Shown: positions 10,921-22,500 of the stretch, one piece after another
Numbering within the stretch: position 1 is the stretch's first letter
Layout: each line of letters opens with the position of its first letter
Source: Amyelois transitella
Taxonomy: Eukaryota; Arthropoda; Insecta; Lepidoptera; Pyralidae
NCBI RefSeq assembly: GCF_032362555.1
Contig: NC_083520.1
Location: forward strand, 1,364,001-1,428,000
DNA length: 64,000 bases
Direction: 5' to 3'
Program-made: the position numbers and the translations under genes
Notes under the pieces: model-generated
The model's database searches: none
What the model saw: the letters and a program-made list of their open reading frames with translations, nothing else
What the model was told of the DNA's origin: nothing

Positions 10921-11714
10921 TACTTTCCTCAATTTTCTAAGTGAACTTTTAAGAACTCTGTTATTGTACCTGCGTCCTAAACATGTTATTACACATGTGT
11001 GTCTGTCTGTATTCCTATTTCCACACATCGCATGACCACTTTCCTCGGATAGTCGATTACGGAATGCAGTTTGGTGCATTAACGCTTACATCACCTTTTA
11101 ACAAGTCGGCAAACTGTTAGTTAATCGTTTATGAAATTTGCAAGAAATTTATGCACCCTGATTAGCTCAAGTTACTGCAACATTTCTTTTAGACAACTTT
11201 AACTAGGTAACCCTACTAACCAGAATGGACTTTAACTACGAAACTTTTTTAATAAAGATACAATAATATATAATACTACCTTTTGCGCGGGGCTTCGCTT
11301 CCGTGTAAAATTCAGAAGAAAAGTAGCCTAACAGTAAGGTAAAAAGTGTACTTTTTATCCAGAATTTCGGCGCATTTAGTTTATGGTATCAGGTAAATTT
11401 TTTTTTATATTTTTTAGGTTATGGGCTCGGCATCTCAGCTAAACGTGGCTTCTCACTACGTCTACCCCGTAAGGGACAAAGATTGTAAACTATGATTGTA
11501 AAATTATATACTAACGTAAGTATTATCAATGAAAAATCAAATATTGCATGCATGAGGGACATACTGTTGATAGGTACTATAATGTATTAGCATTAACATG
11601 TCTACACAGTTATGCAATAAATATTTTTGAGTTTGAGTAAGGTTTGATACCAATGTGTGTTTATTTTTACGGAAATATAAATCTGACTGTAAATATGTCT
11701 TATAAGTACCTATA

Positions 11715-11941
11715 CTATAAAATTCTCGTGTCACAATGTTCGTTCCCGTACTCCTCCGAAACGGCTTGACCGATTCTCATGAAATTTTGTGAGCAAATTG
11801 AGTACATCTGAGAATCGGCCGAGATCTATTTTTCATACCCCTAAGTGTTAAGGGTTGTCCACCCTTAACATTTTATTAACTAGAAATTACTCAAAAATTA
11901 TTTATATGGAAAAACAACGTTTGCCGGGACAGCTAGTTGAG
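11715..11941 (+). mobile_element. Helitron-like repeat, family D
   Basis: Starts TATAAAATTCTCGTGTCACA and ends CGTTTGCCGGGACAGCTAGT. Related copies are at 24250-24472 and 25577-25898. The CTAGT end and lack of inverted repeats fit a non-autonomous Helitron; no rep/helicase ORF is present. Confidence 0.5.
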
Positions 11942-12009
11942 GTTTAAAATATTTTACCTGATAGGCAAGTAGTTCAATCCCAACTAATATTATTAAGTTC
12001 ACCATTAAT

Positions 12010-12115
12010 CAGGGTACCCCTTTAATCCCGGTAAAAACTATAGTTCCCATAGGATTTGTGAAAATCCTGTATTCTTTTGTACGTGGCGCTAAATTCGCGT
12101 GAATAAAGCTGCAGG
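12010..12115 (-). repeat. Family F-related fragment
   Basis: The reverse complement carries GCGAATTTAGCGCCACGTAC and AAAAGAATACAGG, matching 53091-53190 on the plus strand. Confidence 0.45.
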
Positions 12116-13968
12116 TAAAATATAAGCTAGTTGTTTATGAGATCACCTTAAAAACGTACGAATAGATAAACGCAAAAAATACATTTGCTTTTTTTGGCTA
12201 AAAGAAAAAACTATTTATGCATACGTAAGTAAATAATAAAAAAATCAACATTAACTTTACAAACCGAAAAGTTTCAAAACACTAAGTACCTAAGTACAAT
12301 ATTTTTTAACGTTTTTACACGGAACATAAGCAAGCAATGAACACTCCAATCGACTGTGGATATAAAGTAACTATGATAAGTGTTACTTGTTAGCAACGCA
12401 ATACGCAATCGTAACTCACCTTCCGTCGCAGTAGGCTAATAACGAAGCAGTAGGATTACTGCAGTTGGCAACTAATTATCTAATTAACTTATGCAAAAGG
12501 TGAGCAATAGCAAAGTTTAGCACTTAGAGCGTCGGTGTTCAAAAATTTATTGTCTTCGTCCGGGCGTTAATCCGCCCGGTTACATTTTCACTCTGAAGAC
12601 GAGCCCGAGATGCGGTTTTTGTCAGATTTACATCGAAGCTACTTACCTAATCCAGGATTATAAACAAAATGTGCTCCCAGGGCTCTATTTTGGAGTAAGC
12701 GGTCTAGAACTATTGAGTCGCGTCTTTGTCTGTGATGACAGAGTGAATTAGATATTAAAGACCTCTTTTAGTGTTAATTATTTACCTCTGAGTAGGTATC
12801 TAACTTTTGCCTCCGAAGCCGCAGCGACAGGTTCCAGGACAGGTATAATTCTGTAAATTAATTAGATATTTTTTTGATGTTCGTTCATTATATAGTGTTG
12901 TTGTTGTTAAAAAGAATTAACTAGCCAATCAATGCTTCAAAGTTTGCTTCGACATATAAATTAAGTGCGCTTCGAACACGCTTCGAAGTTAGTTGCATCA
13001 CTAAAGACGTCAAAGTCAAAACTGCCAATCAAGCTGTCCTCCATTTGTCAACCTCTGTCATTGTCAATCACAGAGATCAATCAAATCAATCGCTGTTGTT
13101 GCAGACTGTTGCTGCGCTTGCGCTGAAAAGGTTTTTATTAGTTTATTTTACTTTATTCTCAAGCAATAAATAGGCTTTTTGGTATGTATCCTACGGAATC
13201 AACCAAACATTTCTTACTAACCCAATTAAATTTCAAAAAGTAAGGACATAAAAATAGTTTTTATTATGAATAACTTACCTACCTACCTTAAAATTAAAAA
13301 TCTGCTATCAAAACAAGTTTTTGCGACAAACATCGAGTATATACTTCTTAAATAATGCCACCAATTTGCGCGGAAACGTAAGTTTCAATAGTAATAAAAG
13401 TGGTTTCAAACAGGTAAGGTGGTAAAAGACTTCGCTAATAATTTTGAATGTTTAAAATTATTTTCATACAATTCAAATTGAGGTCAAGAAGTGAGCATAA
13501 CAACATTGCTAACTTGATTTCCATGTTTACATAGCGGTCGAAGGCAAATATTGACGCTTATGTGTAAATTTAAGCATAGAAAGTGTAAGTGTATAGATGA
13601 GCAAGTATTATAATAGTTTGTATTTTAAAGGTTAATAGATAGAAACTTTTGTTACCAAATTTTCATCATGCAACTGAATGTGAATTGTCTGTATAGTTTG
13701 GTACTGCTCTTTACAGGATTAAGCAGCAGTATAAATATTACCTAAAATAATTTGCCTTCGATGACCACAATCCAGAATTGAGAAAATTCTGGAACAAAAA
13801 TTAAAATTACCCAATTCTTGACTATGGTCATAAAGACTCCGTGGAGAAGATGCAACGTTGATAGTCTATATTAATTACCTGGGTCCTAGGTCATTGCCAC
13901 TGAAGTTGCAAGCTTGACAAAGATCAGGAGTAAACAATTGTGAGTAATGTCACTTGTTTCTTTTACAG

Positions 13969-14014
13969 ATAAGGAATGTGTACAAACAGGGCAGAAAAAA
14001 AGGCTATAGCAAAG
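13969..14014 (+). other. Candidate upstream micro-exon of FAAH2-like copy 2
   Basis: A 46-nt segment with a strong acceptor (TTGTTTCTTTTACAG) and donor (AAAG|GTAAGG). Joined to a predicted acceptor at 16543 (poly-T then ACAG), an ATG at 13976-13978 is in frame with the copy 2 start, with 13 codons here and 12 in 16544-16579. It is either a 5' UTR exon or an alternative coding start giving a Lys/Arg-rich 25-residue extension. Supported by splice signals and frame only. Confidence 0.5.
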
Positions 14015-14244
14015 GTAAGGTTTAAAATGTAAAATATTTTTAATATTGGCATGATAATAACTTAAGACAGAAGGTCCTTTATGTAGAGACTAAATAGATT
14101 AACCGACTTGGTATTACATGGATCTCACAACTTTTTATGAAAAAAACACTGAGCTGCGAGACTTGTATTTTTTTTACAGAATGTTTTTGATGGCATTATA
14201 GTTTTTATGACCAAAATGGCATTTGCAATGACTTTTTGTTCGTG

Positions 14245-14330
14245 TGGTAAACTATTACTGTTTCGCTTTTTATTATGATGTGAAAAGGGACAGCGATAGT
14301 TTAATGCCTGAAAAAACGTCATCGCCATGT
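14245..14330. repeat. MITE-like fragment (GACAGCGATAGTTT family)
   Basis: Contains TTATTATGATGTGAAAAGGG and ACAGCGATAGTTTAATGCC, related to 40728-40838 and to the insertion at 47451-47561. Confidence 0.4.
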
Positions 14331-14503
14331 TACCCACGCAAATTGAAAGTACACTAAGCTGATGAGATTGCTTAATGAACTAAAACTAAATGAAACCGAT
14401 TTTTAATTTGGTAGGGTAGCATGTAAAATTATTTTGTCTGTGCCTACACTACTCCAGCATATGAATTTAAGTATGTGGTGTTTACCTTCAATAGTTTTCA
14501 TTC

Positions 14504-14669
14504 AGCAATTAAATTCACATATGTATTAGATTGTATATCATGAATCTTTATTTTTTTTTTATTTGGTCTACCATTGTTTGCTACATTGAAACATGATATA
14601 AAATCTAATACATATGTTAAATTTAATTGCTAAACGTGCAATCAATGTAGCATACAATGGTAGACCAAA
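14504..14669. repeat. Interleaved inverted repeats (A-B-A'-B')
   Basis: Arm A 14504-14542 pairs with A' 14592-14631 (AGCAATTAAATT... / ...AAATTTAATTGCT). Arm B 14562-14588 pairs with B' 14642-14669 (TTTGGTCTACCATTG / CAATGGTAGACCAAA). The two palindromes overlap in pseudoknot order. Intergenic between copies 1 and 2. Confidence 0.75.
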
Positions 14670-14835
14670 TAAATAAATAAGATATGAATTTATACATCAT
14701 TAATTATATATCACTTCCCTCGTGATGCCTCCTCTGATATTGTTTGATAACTTCACTCTAAAAATTACCTCCTACAAGAGTATGAAAAATAAAAGTAGAT
14801 GATTTATTTTGTTTTATGTAGAAATATTGTACATA

Positions 14836-15031
14836 TGGATGTGGACGTCGTAAAAGGCGACTAAGGAATAGACTTGGGATTCTACTTGTAGGCGATGTGC
14901 TGGCAACCTGTCACTATTTGAATCTCAATTCTATTGTTAAGCCAAACAGCTGAACCTAGCCCATCTGTCTTTTCGAGAGTGTTGGCTCTGTCTTCCCAGC
15001 ATGGGATATAAACGTGACTAAATGTATGTAG
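14836..15031 (+). mobile_element. SINE-A, head-truncated
   Basis: GGACGTCGTAAAAGGCGACT through AACGTGACTAAATGTATGTA. Confidence 0.75.
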
Positions 15032-15151
15032 AAATATTCAGGTGTCAATCATTATGTCACGGGCCTAGTTACTACTAATAAGATGTGCATATATTTCCAT
15101 CAGGAGCAAGAAAGTTGAATGACTTGTGTATAAAATTAAGTTATTTAACAG

Positions 15152-15265
15152 GTGTGACGTGTGGTTTTACAGATAGGATAGTACCACTCCATATCTTCCC
15201 ATGGATGTCATAATAGGCGACTAGGGCGAAAGGGCTTATTAAAAACTTGAGATTCTTGTAGGTAT
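15152..15265 (+). mobile_element. SINE-A head fragment
   Basis: Diverged head (GTGACGTGTGGTTTTACAG), then ACCACTCCATATCTTCCCAT. Confidence 0.6.
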
Positions 15266-15508
15266 TGGCGGCAGTAAACTTTGTTTTAAGTAATTTATTT
15301 TAACGTCAACCAATGTTGTGAAACCAAAAGATATGACAATTATTAAGTGATGTTTTAATTATACCATAATAATGAATAATTTATTTTTATTTGAATTGGA
15401 AAGTGAACGTTTTATTTTGACACTGATGCTTATAAAGAAAGGAATGCTGTTTTTTGTGGATAAGGCAAGTTCTGACTAGTCCTACCCCAATACGAACTAA
15501 TATTAAAA

Positions 15509-15706
15509 CATACATAAAAATAATGTCTAGTTATATCCCCAGCGGGGTAGACAGAGCCAACAGTCTTGCAAAGACCGATAGGCCACATCCAGCGGCTTTG
15601 CTTAATGATTAGTTGAGATTCAAACAGTGACAGATTGCCAACTCAACGCCTAAAGCGAAGAATCCCAAGTTTACAAACCTGCCCTTCAGTCGCCTTTTAC
15701 GACATT
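15509..15706 (-). mobile_element. SINE-A, old copy
   Basis: The tail through GTCGCCTTTTACGACATT is present with many substitutions. Confidence 0.7.
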
Positions 15707-16010
15707 GTATAAATATATTATTTATTAAAGTATTTAAGTTTATGTCGTCTCAAATCACAATACGCGTACATAGATAAATAAAAGTCAAGTTGAGCAACTA
15801 TATCAATAAATTGGGGTAAAGGTTCCAATCACAATGGTGTCGTAGTAAGTTTTTATTGTAAAACTTTGGGTTAGTATGTCGCTGTGGTGAGTTCGTCGGA
15901 AACATTGACTATCGTCGTAAGTCGTGAATCTTTAAAAAAAAACTACTTTAAGAGATATCCTTATGTAGCCGTCAACACGATTAATACTTTCTTGTGATTC
16001 TGTTTTAACG

Positions 16011-16088
16011 GTGCTGTGTGGTTCCCGGCATCAATAAAAAAAGAATAGGACCACTCCGTTTAATTATATGTAATGTATGTATGTATAT
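16011..16088 (+). mobile_element. SINE-A with large internal deletion
   Basis: The head (GTGCTGTGTGGTTCCCGGCA) joins almost directly to the (ATGT)n tail. Confidence 0.65.
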
Positions 16089-16304
16089 TTTTTAGTAATC
16101 TTTTTCATCACTCTATTGAAATTTTTATTATAAGTAACAAGTATTACCTAGGTATTTCATTGTGAAAACAGTATTGTCATGTATAGGTATTTGCAGCACA
16201 CTCAATGTCACACTGTGTTTATATTATTGATTTTTCGTTTAGACGTACTTTTTATAGAAAACATACATCCTACATACATAAAATCAGGCCCTGGATAGGC
16301 ATAG

Positions 16305-16497
16305 AATTAGCCTAGAAGTAAGTTCGAGAATTTTGTTACGAGATACTAACTCAACGATACTATATTTTATAATAAATACTTATACATATATGTAGATAAA
16401 CATCCAAGTCCGGGCCAATCAGAGAAAGTTTCTTTCTCATCATGTCGGAATAAGAACTCAGGACCTCCGGTGTCACAGACAAGCGCACTATTTTATA
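16305..16497 (-). mobile_element. tRNA-SINE
   Basis: Minus-strand copy with a degenerate B-box region (GGAATAAGAACTCAGGACC) and the ATACTAACTCAACGATACTA body block. It lies immediately before the predicted 5' exon of copy 2. Confidence 0.7.
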
Positions 16498-16579
16498 GTA
16501 AACATTATATTAAACATAAACAAACACACCTTTTTTTTTACAGGAACGACGCAAAAAAATCAACAAAATTTTCCGCGGC

Positions 16580-19500
16580 ATGGCGTCCAACATGCTGAAG
16601 CATTCCTTCCTGACCTTCCGTTACTACCTGGACCTGATAATCGACACGATCTTCGGCCTCTTCTGGGAGAGCAAGCGGCAACCCTTCCCGGACTTGGACA
16701 AAAGACACGCGATGCTGGAAAATAGCGCATTGACATTGGCATATAAGATACGTACAAAAGAACTTAAATCAGAAGATTTGGTTAATGCGTGCATCGAAAG
16801 AATTAGGATTGTAAGTGTGCATTTTTAAATATTTACCTACATACATACATATAGTCACGTCTATATCCTTTGCGGGGTAGACAGAGCCAAGCCTTGAAAA
16901 GACTGATATGCAACGTTTAGTTTGGCTTAACGATAGAGTTAAGATTCAAATAGTGACAGGTTGCTAGCCCATCACCTAAAAGAAGTATCCCAAGTTTATA
17001 AGCCTATCACTTAGTCGTGGGAACGAAATGGAGTGGTCCTATTCCTTGTTTATTGATCCTATTATTTTTAGATCGAGTTAGCCTCGAAGTACGTTTTCGT
17101 ACCATAGTAGGCCGTGCCTATCGATATGTCACTTATCTGAATATCCATCATAAGTCGTCCAGCTGAGCACAGCCTTTCAGTCTTTCGGCTCAGTCTACCC
17201 TGTAAGGCGTTAAGACGTGATGTAATACACATATGTTTAATTTCAGGTAAATCCCATCTTGAATGCAGTAACAGACGAGAGGTTCGAGGAAGCGTTGAAA
17301 GATGCTCGTGAGGTGGACAATATGATTGAGGAGGGCCTGTCAAGGGAGTATTTTAAGAAGAGACCTTTCTTGGGTACAATAGAATTTGATAATTAACATA
17401 CATACATACATACGTTCATATAATCACGTGTATTTCCCGTGCGGGGTAGACAGAGCCAACAAACTTGACAATACTGATACGCCTAATTCTAAGTATGTTA
17501 ATTTTTCATATACACAAAATACAACACAATGTTTGCCGGGACACCTTATGTATTATATAACAAAAAAAAATAGCAAGCCAATTTATAAACTTTGTCTTTA
17601 ACAATGTGGCCTTAAAATAGTAAACCTTGTCTTTAACATAACGGTCTGGAATAACAAAGCAAAAAAAAAAACAAAAACAAAATCATATCACCATAGATTG
17701 GAATAGGTAGATTGATTTTATGTACTTGCATCATGAATTACCATAGAAAGCATAACATGGATAAGCCTCTTTTCCGGGATTCCATTTCAGAACTTACACT
17801 TACAGTAAACTACATTGTCCGCGGGTAACATAGGACTACAATTTACGTGAACGAAGTCGGGGGAAAACAGCTACCACTAATATATTCTTCATCCCACTTG
17901 TAAAAATACCGGAAAAAAAATATCTTAATAATTTAAAAATCCCGCAATCCCGGAGGCATGGCCATATTAATACACCTATACGTTTCAGTTCATTGACCCC
18001 AATTCAATCTACCTATTCCGATCTCTGCATAATTATCACCAATTTCCAGGTGTACCGTTCACAACAAAAGAGAGCACAGCCGTTGAAGGCATGCTGAACA
18101 CGCTAGGCCTGGTCTCCAGGCGTTACACGCGCGCCCACGAGGACGCCGAAGCGGTCAGACTGATGAAGGCTGCTGGTGCTATACCCTTGGCGGTCACCAA
18201 CGTGCCAGAGGTCAACAAATGGTCAGTGACAACGAATCTAATTGTGACCATGAGTCTAATTTTTCATTACAAACAAACAAATGGCTTATGAGTGAAAAAA
18301 GGAAGATATCTTATACTGTAGACATAACATACATACATATGGCCACGTCTATATCCCTTACGGGGTAGACAGAGCCAATAGTCCCGAAAAGACTGAATGG
18401 CCACGTTCAGCTGCTCGGCTTAATGATGGAATTGAGATCCAAATAGTGACAGGTTGCTAGCCCATCGCCTAAAAAAAAGGATCGCAATTTTATAAGCCTA
18501 TCCCGTAGTCGCCTTTTACGACATCCATGAGAAAGAGATGGAGTGGTCCTATTCTTTTTGTACTAGTGCCGGGAACCACACGGCACGTAGACTTAACAAT
18601 CAATTTATATATTCATACAACCCTGTACTTTACTTGATCTTAATACTAAAAAGAATTATTTATTTTTCAGACATTTATTTACATGTTTAGTTTTAATTTC
18701 TTTTTGTAGTATTGGTCTTTAATAAAGCGTGTGACGTAGTTTTTGAGGGTTTTTTAATGTGAAAATGATGACGTTTAATTTAAATAAAAATAGGCTCAAA
18801 CGGCTCAGAAGCATGGGTATAGTCTATGTTTAAAAGGATGCAGTTGTTTTAAATGTCACCCTGTATACATACATATGGTCACGTCTATATCCCTTGCGGA
18901 GCAGACAGAGCCAACAGTCTTAAAAAAACTGATAGACCACATTGAGCTATTTGGCTTAATAATAGAATTGAGATTCAAATAGTTACAGGTTGCTAGCCCA
19001 TCGCCTAAATAAAGAATCCCAAGTTTGTAAGTCTATCCCTTAGTCGCCTTTTACGACATCCATGGAAGAGAGACAGAGTTGTCCTATTCTTTTTTGTACT
19101 GGTGCCGGGAACCACACGGTACAATTTTATATATACCTTTTTTATTGGTGCCGGGAACCACACGGTACAATTTTATATTTTATATATATATAAGATACAT
19201 TAATTTATTTACAATAATTTTGCGTACCCGCAGGCAGGAGTGCCGCAACATGTTGTTCGGTCAGACCAACAACCCGCACCACGCGGGGCGCTCCCCGGGG
19301 GGCTCCAGCGGCGGCGAGGCGGCGCTCGCGGCGGCCGCGGCCACGCCCATCGCCCTATGTAAGTAACACATTCTGACGTCACACGACACCGGCCAATCGC
19401 GGCGAGAACGCAACGCGCTCAACCGTATGTTGAGATGGTTCGGTCATGTGGTGAGGATGAATGAAAGCAGGTTGACTAAGCAGATATACAAGGAGTGTAG

Positions 19501-22500
19501 AGGGAAAGGTCGGAGTGGCAAGACCTAGACGAACGTATCTTGATCAGATTAAGGACGTCTGGTAAAGGGTCAGGTCAAAAGTACTCGAAACCGCCGAGCT
19601 TGCATGAAGAGAGTTATGAATGTGAATAAAGCGAAGGAAGTATGCAGAGATCGTGGCAAGTGGAAAGAGGTAGTCTCTGCCTACCCCTCCGGCGAAGAGG
19701 CGTCATTTTATGTATGTAACTGTAATTCAACTGATGTACTTTATGATATGCAATAAAGATTTTGAATTTGAATGCAACGCGCTCAACCAATAGCAGCGAA
19801 GAATCCATGGCGACATCTCAATACGTCACACGTTACCAGCCAATCGCAGTGAGAATGCAACGCGGTCAACCAATAGCGACGACGAGTCTATCTATGGCCA
19901 GCAGGGTTCATATTGTATCTATTTAAAAGCAGTAACTGTAATTCAACTGATGTACTTTATGATATGTAATAAAGATTTTGAATTTGAATGCAACGCGCTC
20001 AACCAATAGCAGCGAAGAATCCATGGTGACATCTCAATACGTCACACGTTACCAGCCAATCGCAGTGAGAATGCAACGCGCTCAACCAATAGCGACGACG
20101 AGTCTATCTATGGCCAACAAGGTTCATATTGTACCTATTTATAAGCAGTGACTGCAATTCAACTGATCTACTTTATGTGCCGTGTGGTTCCCGGCACCAA
20201 TACAAAAAAGAATAGGACCACTCCATCTTTTTCCCATGGATGTCGTAAAAGGCGACTAAGAGATAGGCTTATAAAATTGCGATCCTTTTTTTAGGCGATG
20301 GGCTAGCAACCTGTCACTGTTTTGTTCTCAATTCCATCATCAAGCCGAGCAGCTGAACGTGGCCATTCAGTCTTTTCGGGCTGTTGGCTCTGTCTACCCC
20401 GTAAGGGATATAAACGTGACCGTATGTATGTACTTTATGATATGCAATAAAGATTTTGAATTTGAATTTGATTGCAACGCGCTCAACCAATAGTAGCGGA
20501 GAGTCCATGGCGACATCTCAATACGTCACAGGCCACCAGCCAATCGCAGTGAGAATGCAACGCGCTCAACCATGCTCCGTATGATCCTCATAATTTTTAA
20601 TCACGTCTTTATCCCATTCGGAGTAGACAGAGCCAACAGTCTCGCAAAAGCTGTATGGCTTTAATACGGAATGCGATTCGAATAGTTACAGGTTGCTAGC
20701 CCATCACCTACAAGAGGAATCCCAATTATATAAACATATTCCTTTCACGGCATCCATGGGAATGAGATATAAAGTGGTTCTATTCGAATGATTAGAATTA
20801 TTGTATAAACATACATACATACGGTCACGTCTATATCCCTTGCGGGGTAGACAGAGCCAATTATTGTATATCGTAATTGTATATTGTTCGTTTCAGGTTC
20901 CGACATCGGCGGCTCCACTCGAATGCCCGCATTTTACTGCGGCCTGTTCGGCTATATCCCCACGGCCGGGTGTACAAATCTAAGAGGTATAAACATATAG
21001 TTGTGTATATAGACGAGTGCCGTGTGGTTCCCGGCACCAGTACAAAAGAAGAATAGGACCACTCCATCTCTTTCCTATGGATGTCGTAAAAGGCGACTAA
21101 GGGATAGGCTTACAAACTTGGGATTCTTTTTTTTAGGCGATGGGCTAGCAACCTGTCTTTATTTGAATCTCAATTCTATCATTAAGCCAAATAGCTGAGC
21201 GTGGCCATTCAGTCTTTTCAAAACTGTTGGCTCTGTCTACCCCACAAGGGATATAGACGTGACCATATGTATGTATGTATGTATATAGACGACCTTGTGG
21301 CGATATCACTAACGTCATACGCCATCTTGTCTGAGTCTGAATCGCGCAAGCAATGTTTTCACGCATTGCAGGCATGGGGCAGGCATTACACCTAGCCCGG
21401 CAGAAGATCTTCCCTTTGTGGCGGTCGATCCCGAACTAATAATTAAGACAAGCAACTGAGCGTGGCCTTTCAATCTTTTGGTGATTGTTGGCTCAGTCTA
21501 CCCCGCAAGGGATATAGACGCGATTATGTGTATGCATGTTTCCTCCAAACGAACGTATCTTGATCAAATTAAGGACGTCCTGGTAAAAGGTCAGGTCAAG
21601 AGTACCCGAAACCGCCGAGCTTGCATGAAGAGAGTTATGAATGTGGATGAAGCGAAGGAAGTATGCAGAGATCGTGGCAAGTGGAAAGAGGTAGTCTCTG
21701 CCTACCCCTCCGGGAAAGAGGCGTGATTTTATGTATGTAGATAGATAAAACTATTTATTGCACCATAAGAGTAAAACATACAAAACAACATAAAACAGAT
21801 AGGGGTGGTACAAAGGCGGTCTTATCGATAATGCATAATGCCGTAATATAAAAGGAGGAAACATACATACGAAATTTACGCGAACGAAGTCGCGGGCAAC
21901 AGCTAGTTTATTTAATATATTTATATTATATTGTATTTATGTATGTTTATTTTTATTTATTTAATATATTTATTTGATATTTGTTACTTTATGATAATAT
22001 GTTTTAGGTCTATTAATGTCAGTAAGTTTATATCTTAAATATTAGGTATGTACACAAGCCAATGCCTTTCTTTACACTTAACTGTCGTGGAAGAAATTTC
22101 TCTAGAAATAAGCAGTGCCCTTGTACTGAATTTCTCTTTATTTTAATGTTTTTTTTCTTATTTTCCTTGTTGTACATAAATATATAAATAAATAAAAAAT
22201 AAAATACATATATAATGCTATGTATGTATGTTCCCTCCAGGCGTGGCGCTCCGCACTGGCGAAGCGCCATCTATGGCGTCAATAAGTTTCGTCAGCAGAC
22301 ACCTGTGGGACCTGGCGCCGCTCACCAGGGTCGTGGCCGGGGAGAAGGCGGAACTCCTCGGGCTGGACAGGGATGTCGCTATCGACGTGAGTGCTATCGT
22401 GACTATAATATTATAGTCAAATTACTAGCGACCCGCCCCGGCTTCGCACGGGTGCAAAATCATAAATGTTATTAGGTATACATAAAAACCTTCCTCTTGA

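Larger units (their letters stand above)
10332..13968. other. Shared upstream region of divergent copies 1 and 2, first part
   Basis: No coding exon was recognised. It should hold the promoter and 5' UTR of copy 1 just above 10331 and possibly a distal promoter of copy 2. Repeats inside are a SINE-A tail at 10836-10920, Helitron-like family D at 11715-11941 and a family-F-related piece at 12010-12115. A GC-richer stretch near 12900-13130, with TATAAATTAAG near 12955, is a weak promoter candidate only. Confidence 0.4.
19375..20571. repeat. Tandem repeat of about 216 bp (three full or interrupted copies plus a remnant)
   Basis: Unit with TGTACTTTATGATATG, AATAAAGATTTTGAATTTGA, GCAACGCG(C/G)TCAACCAATAG and CATCTCAATACGTCACAC. 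Copies: remnant 19375-19424; 19718-19933; 19934-20150; 20151-20177 plus 20431-20571. A LINE end replaced part of the first unit and a SINE-A entered the last. It sits in intron 4 of copy 2. Confidence 0.75.

Noticed and set aside
22215..22475. ORFs overlapping exon 6 of copy 2 in other frames
   Set aside because: Frame shadows of the true exon 22241-22386.
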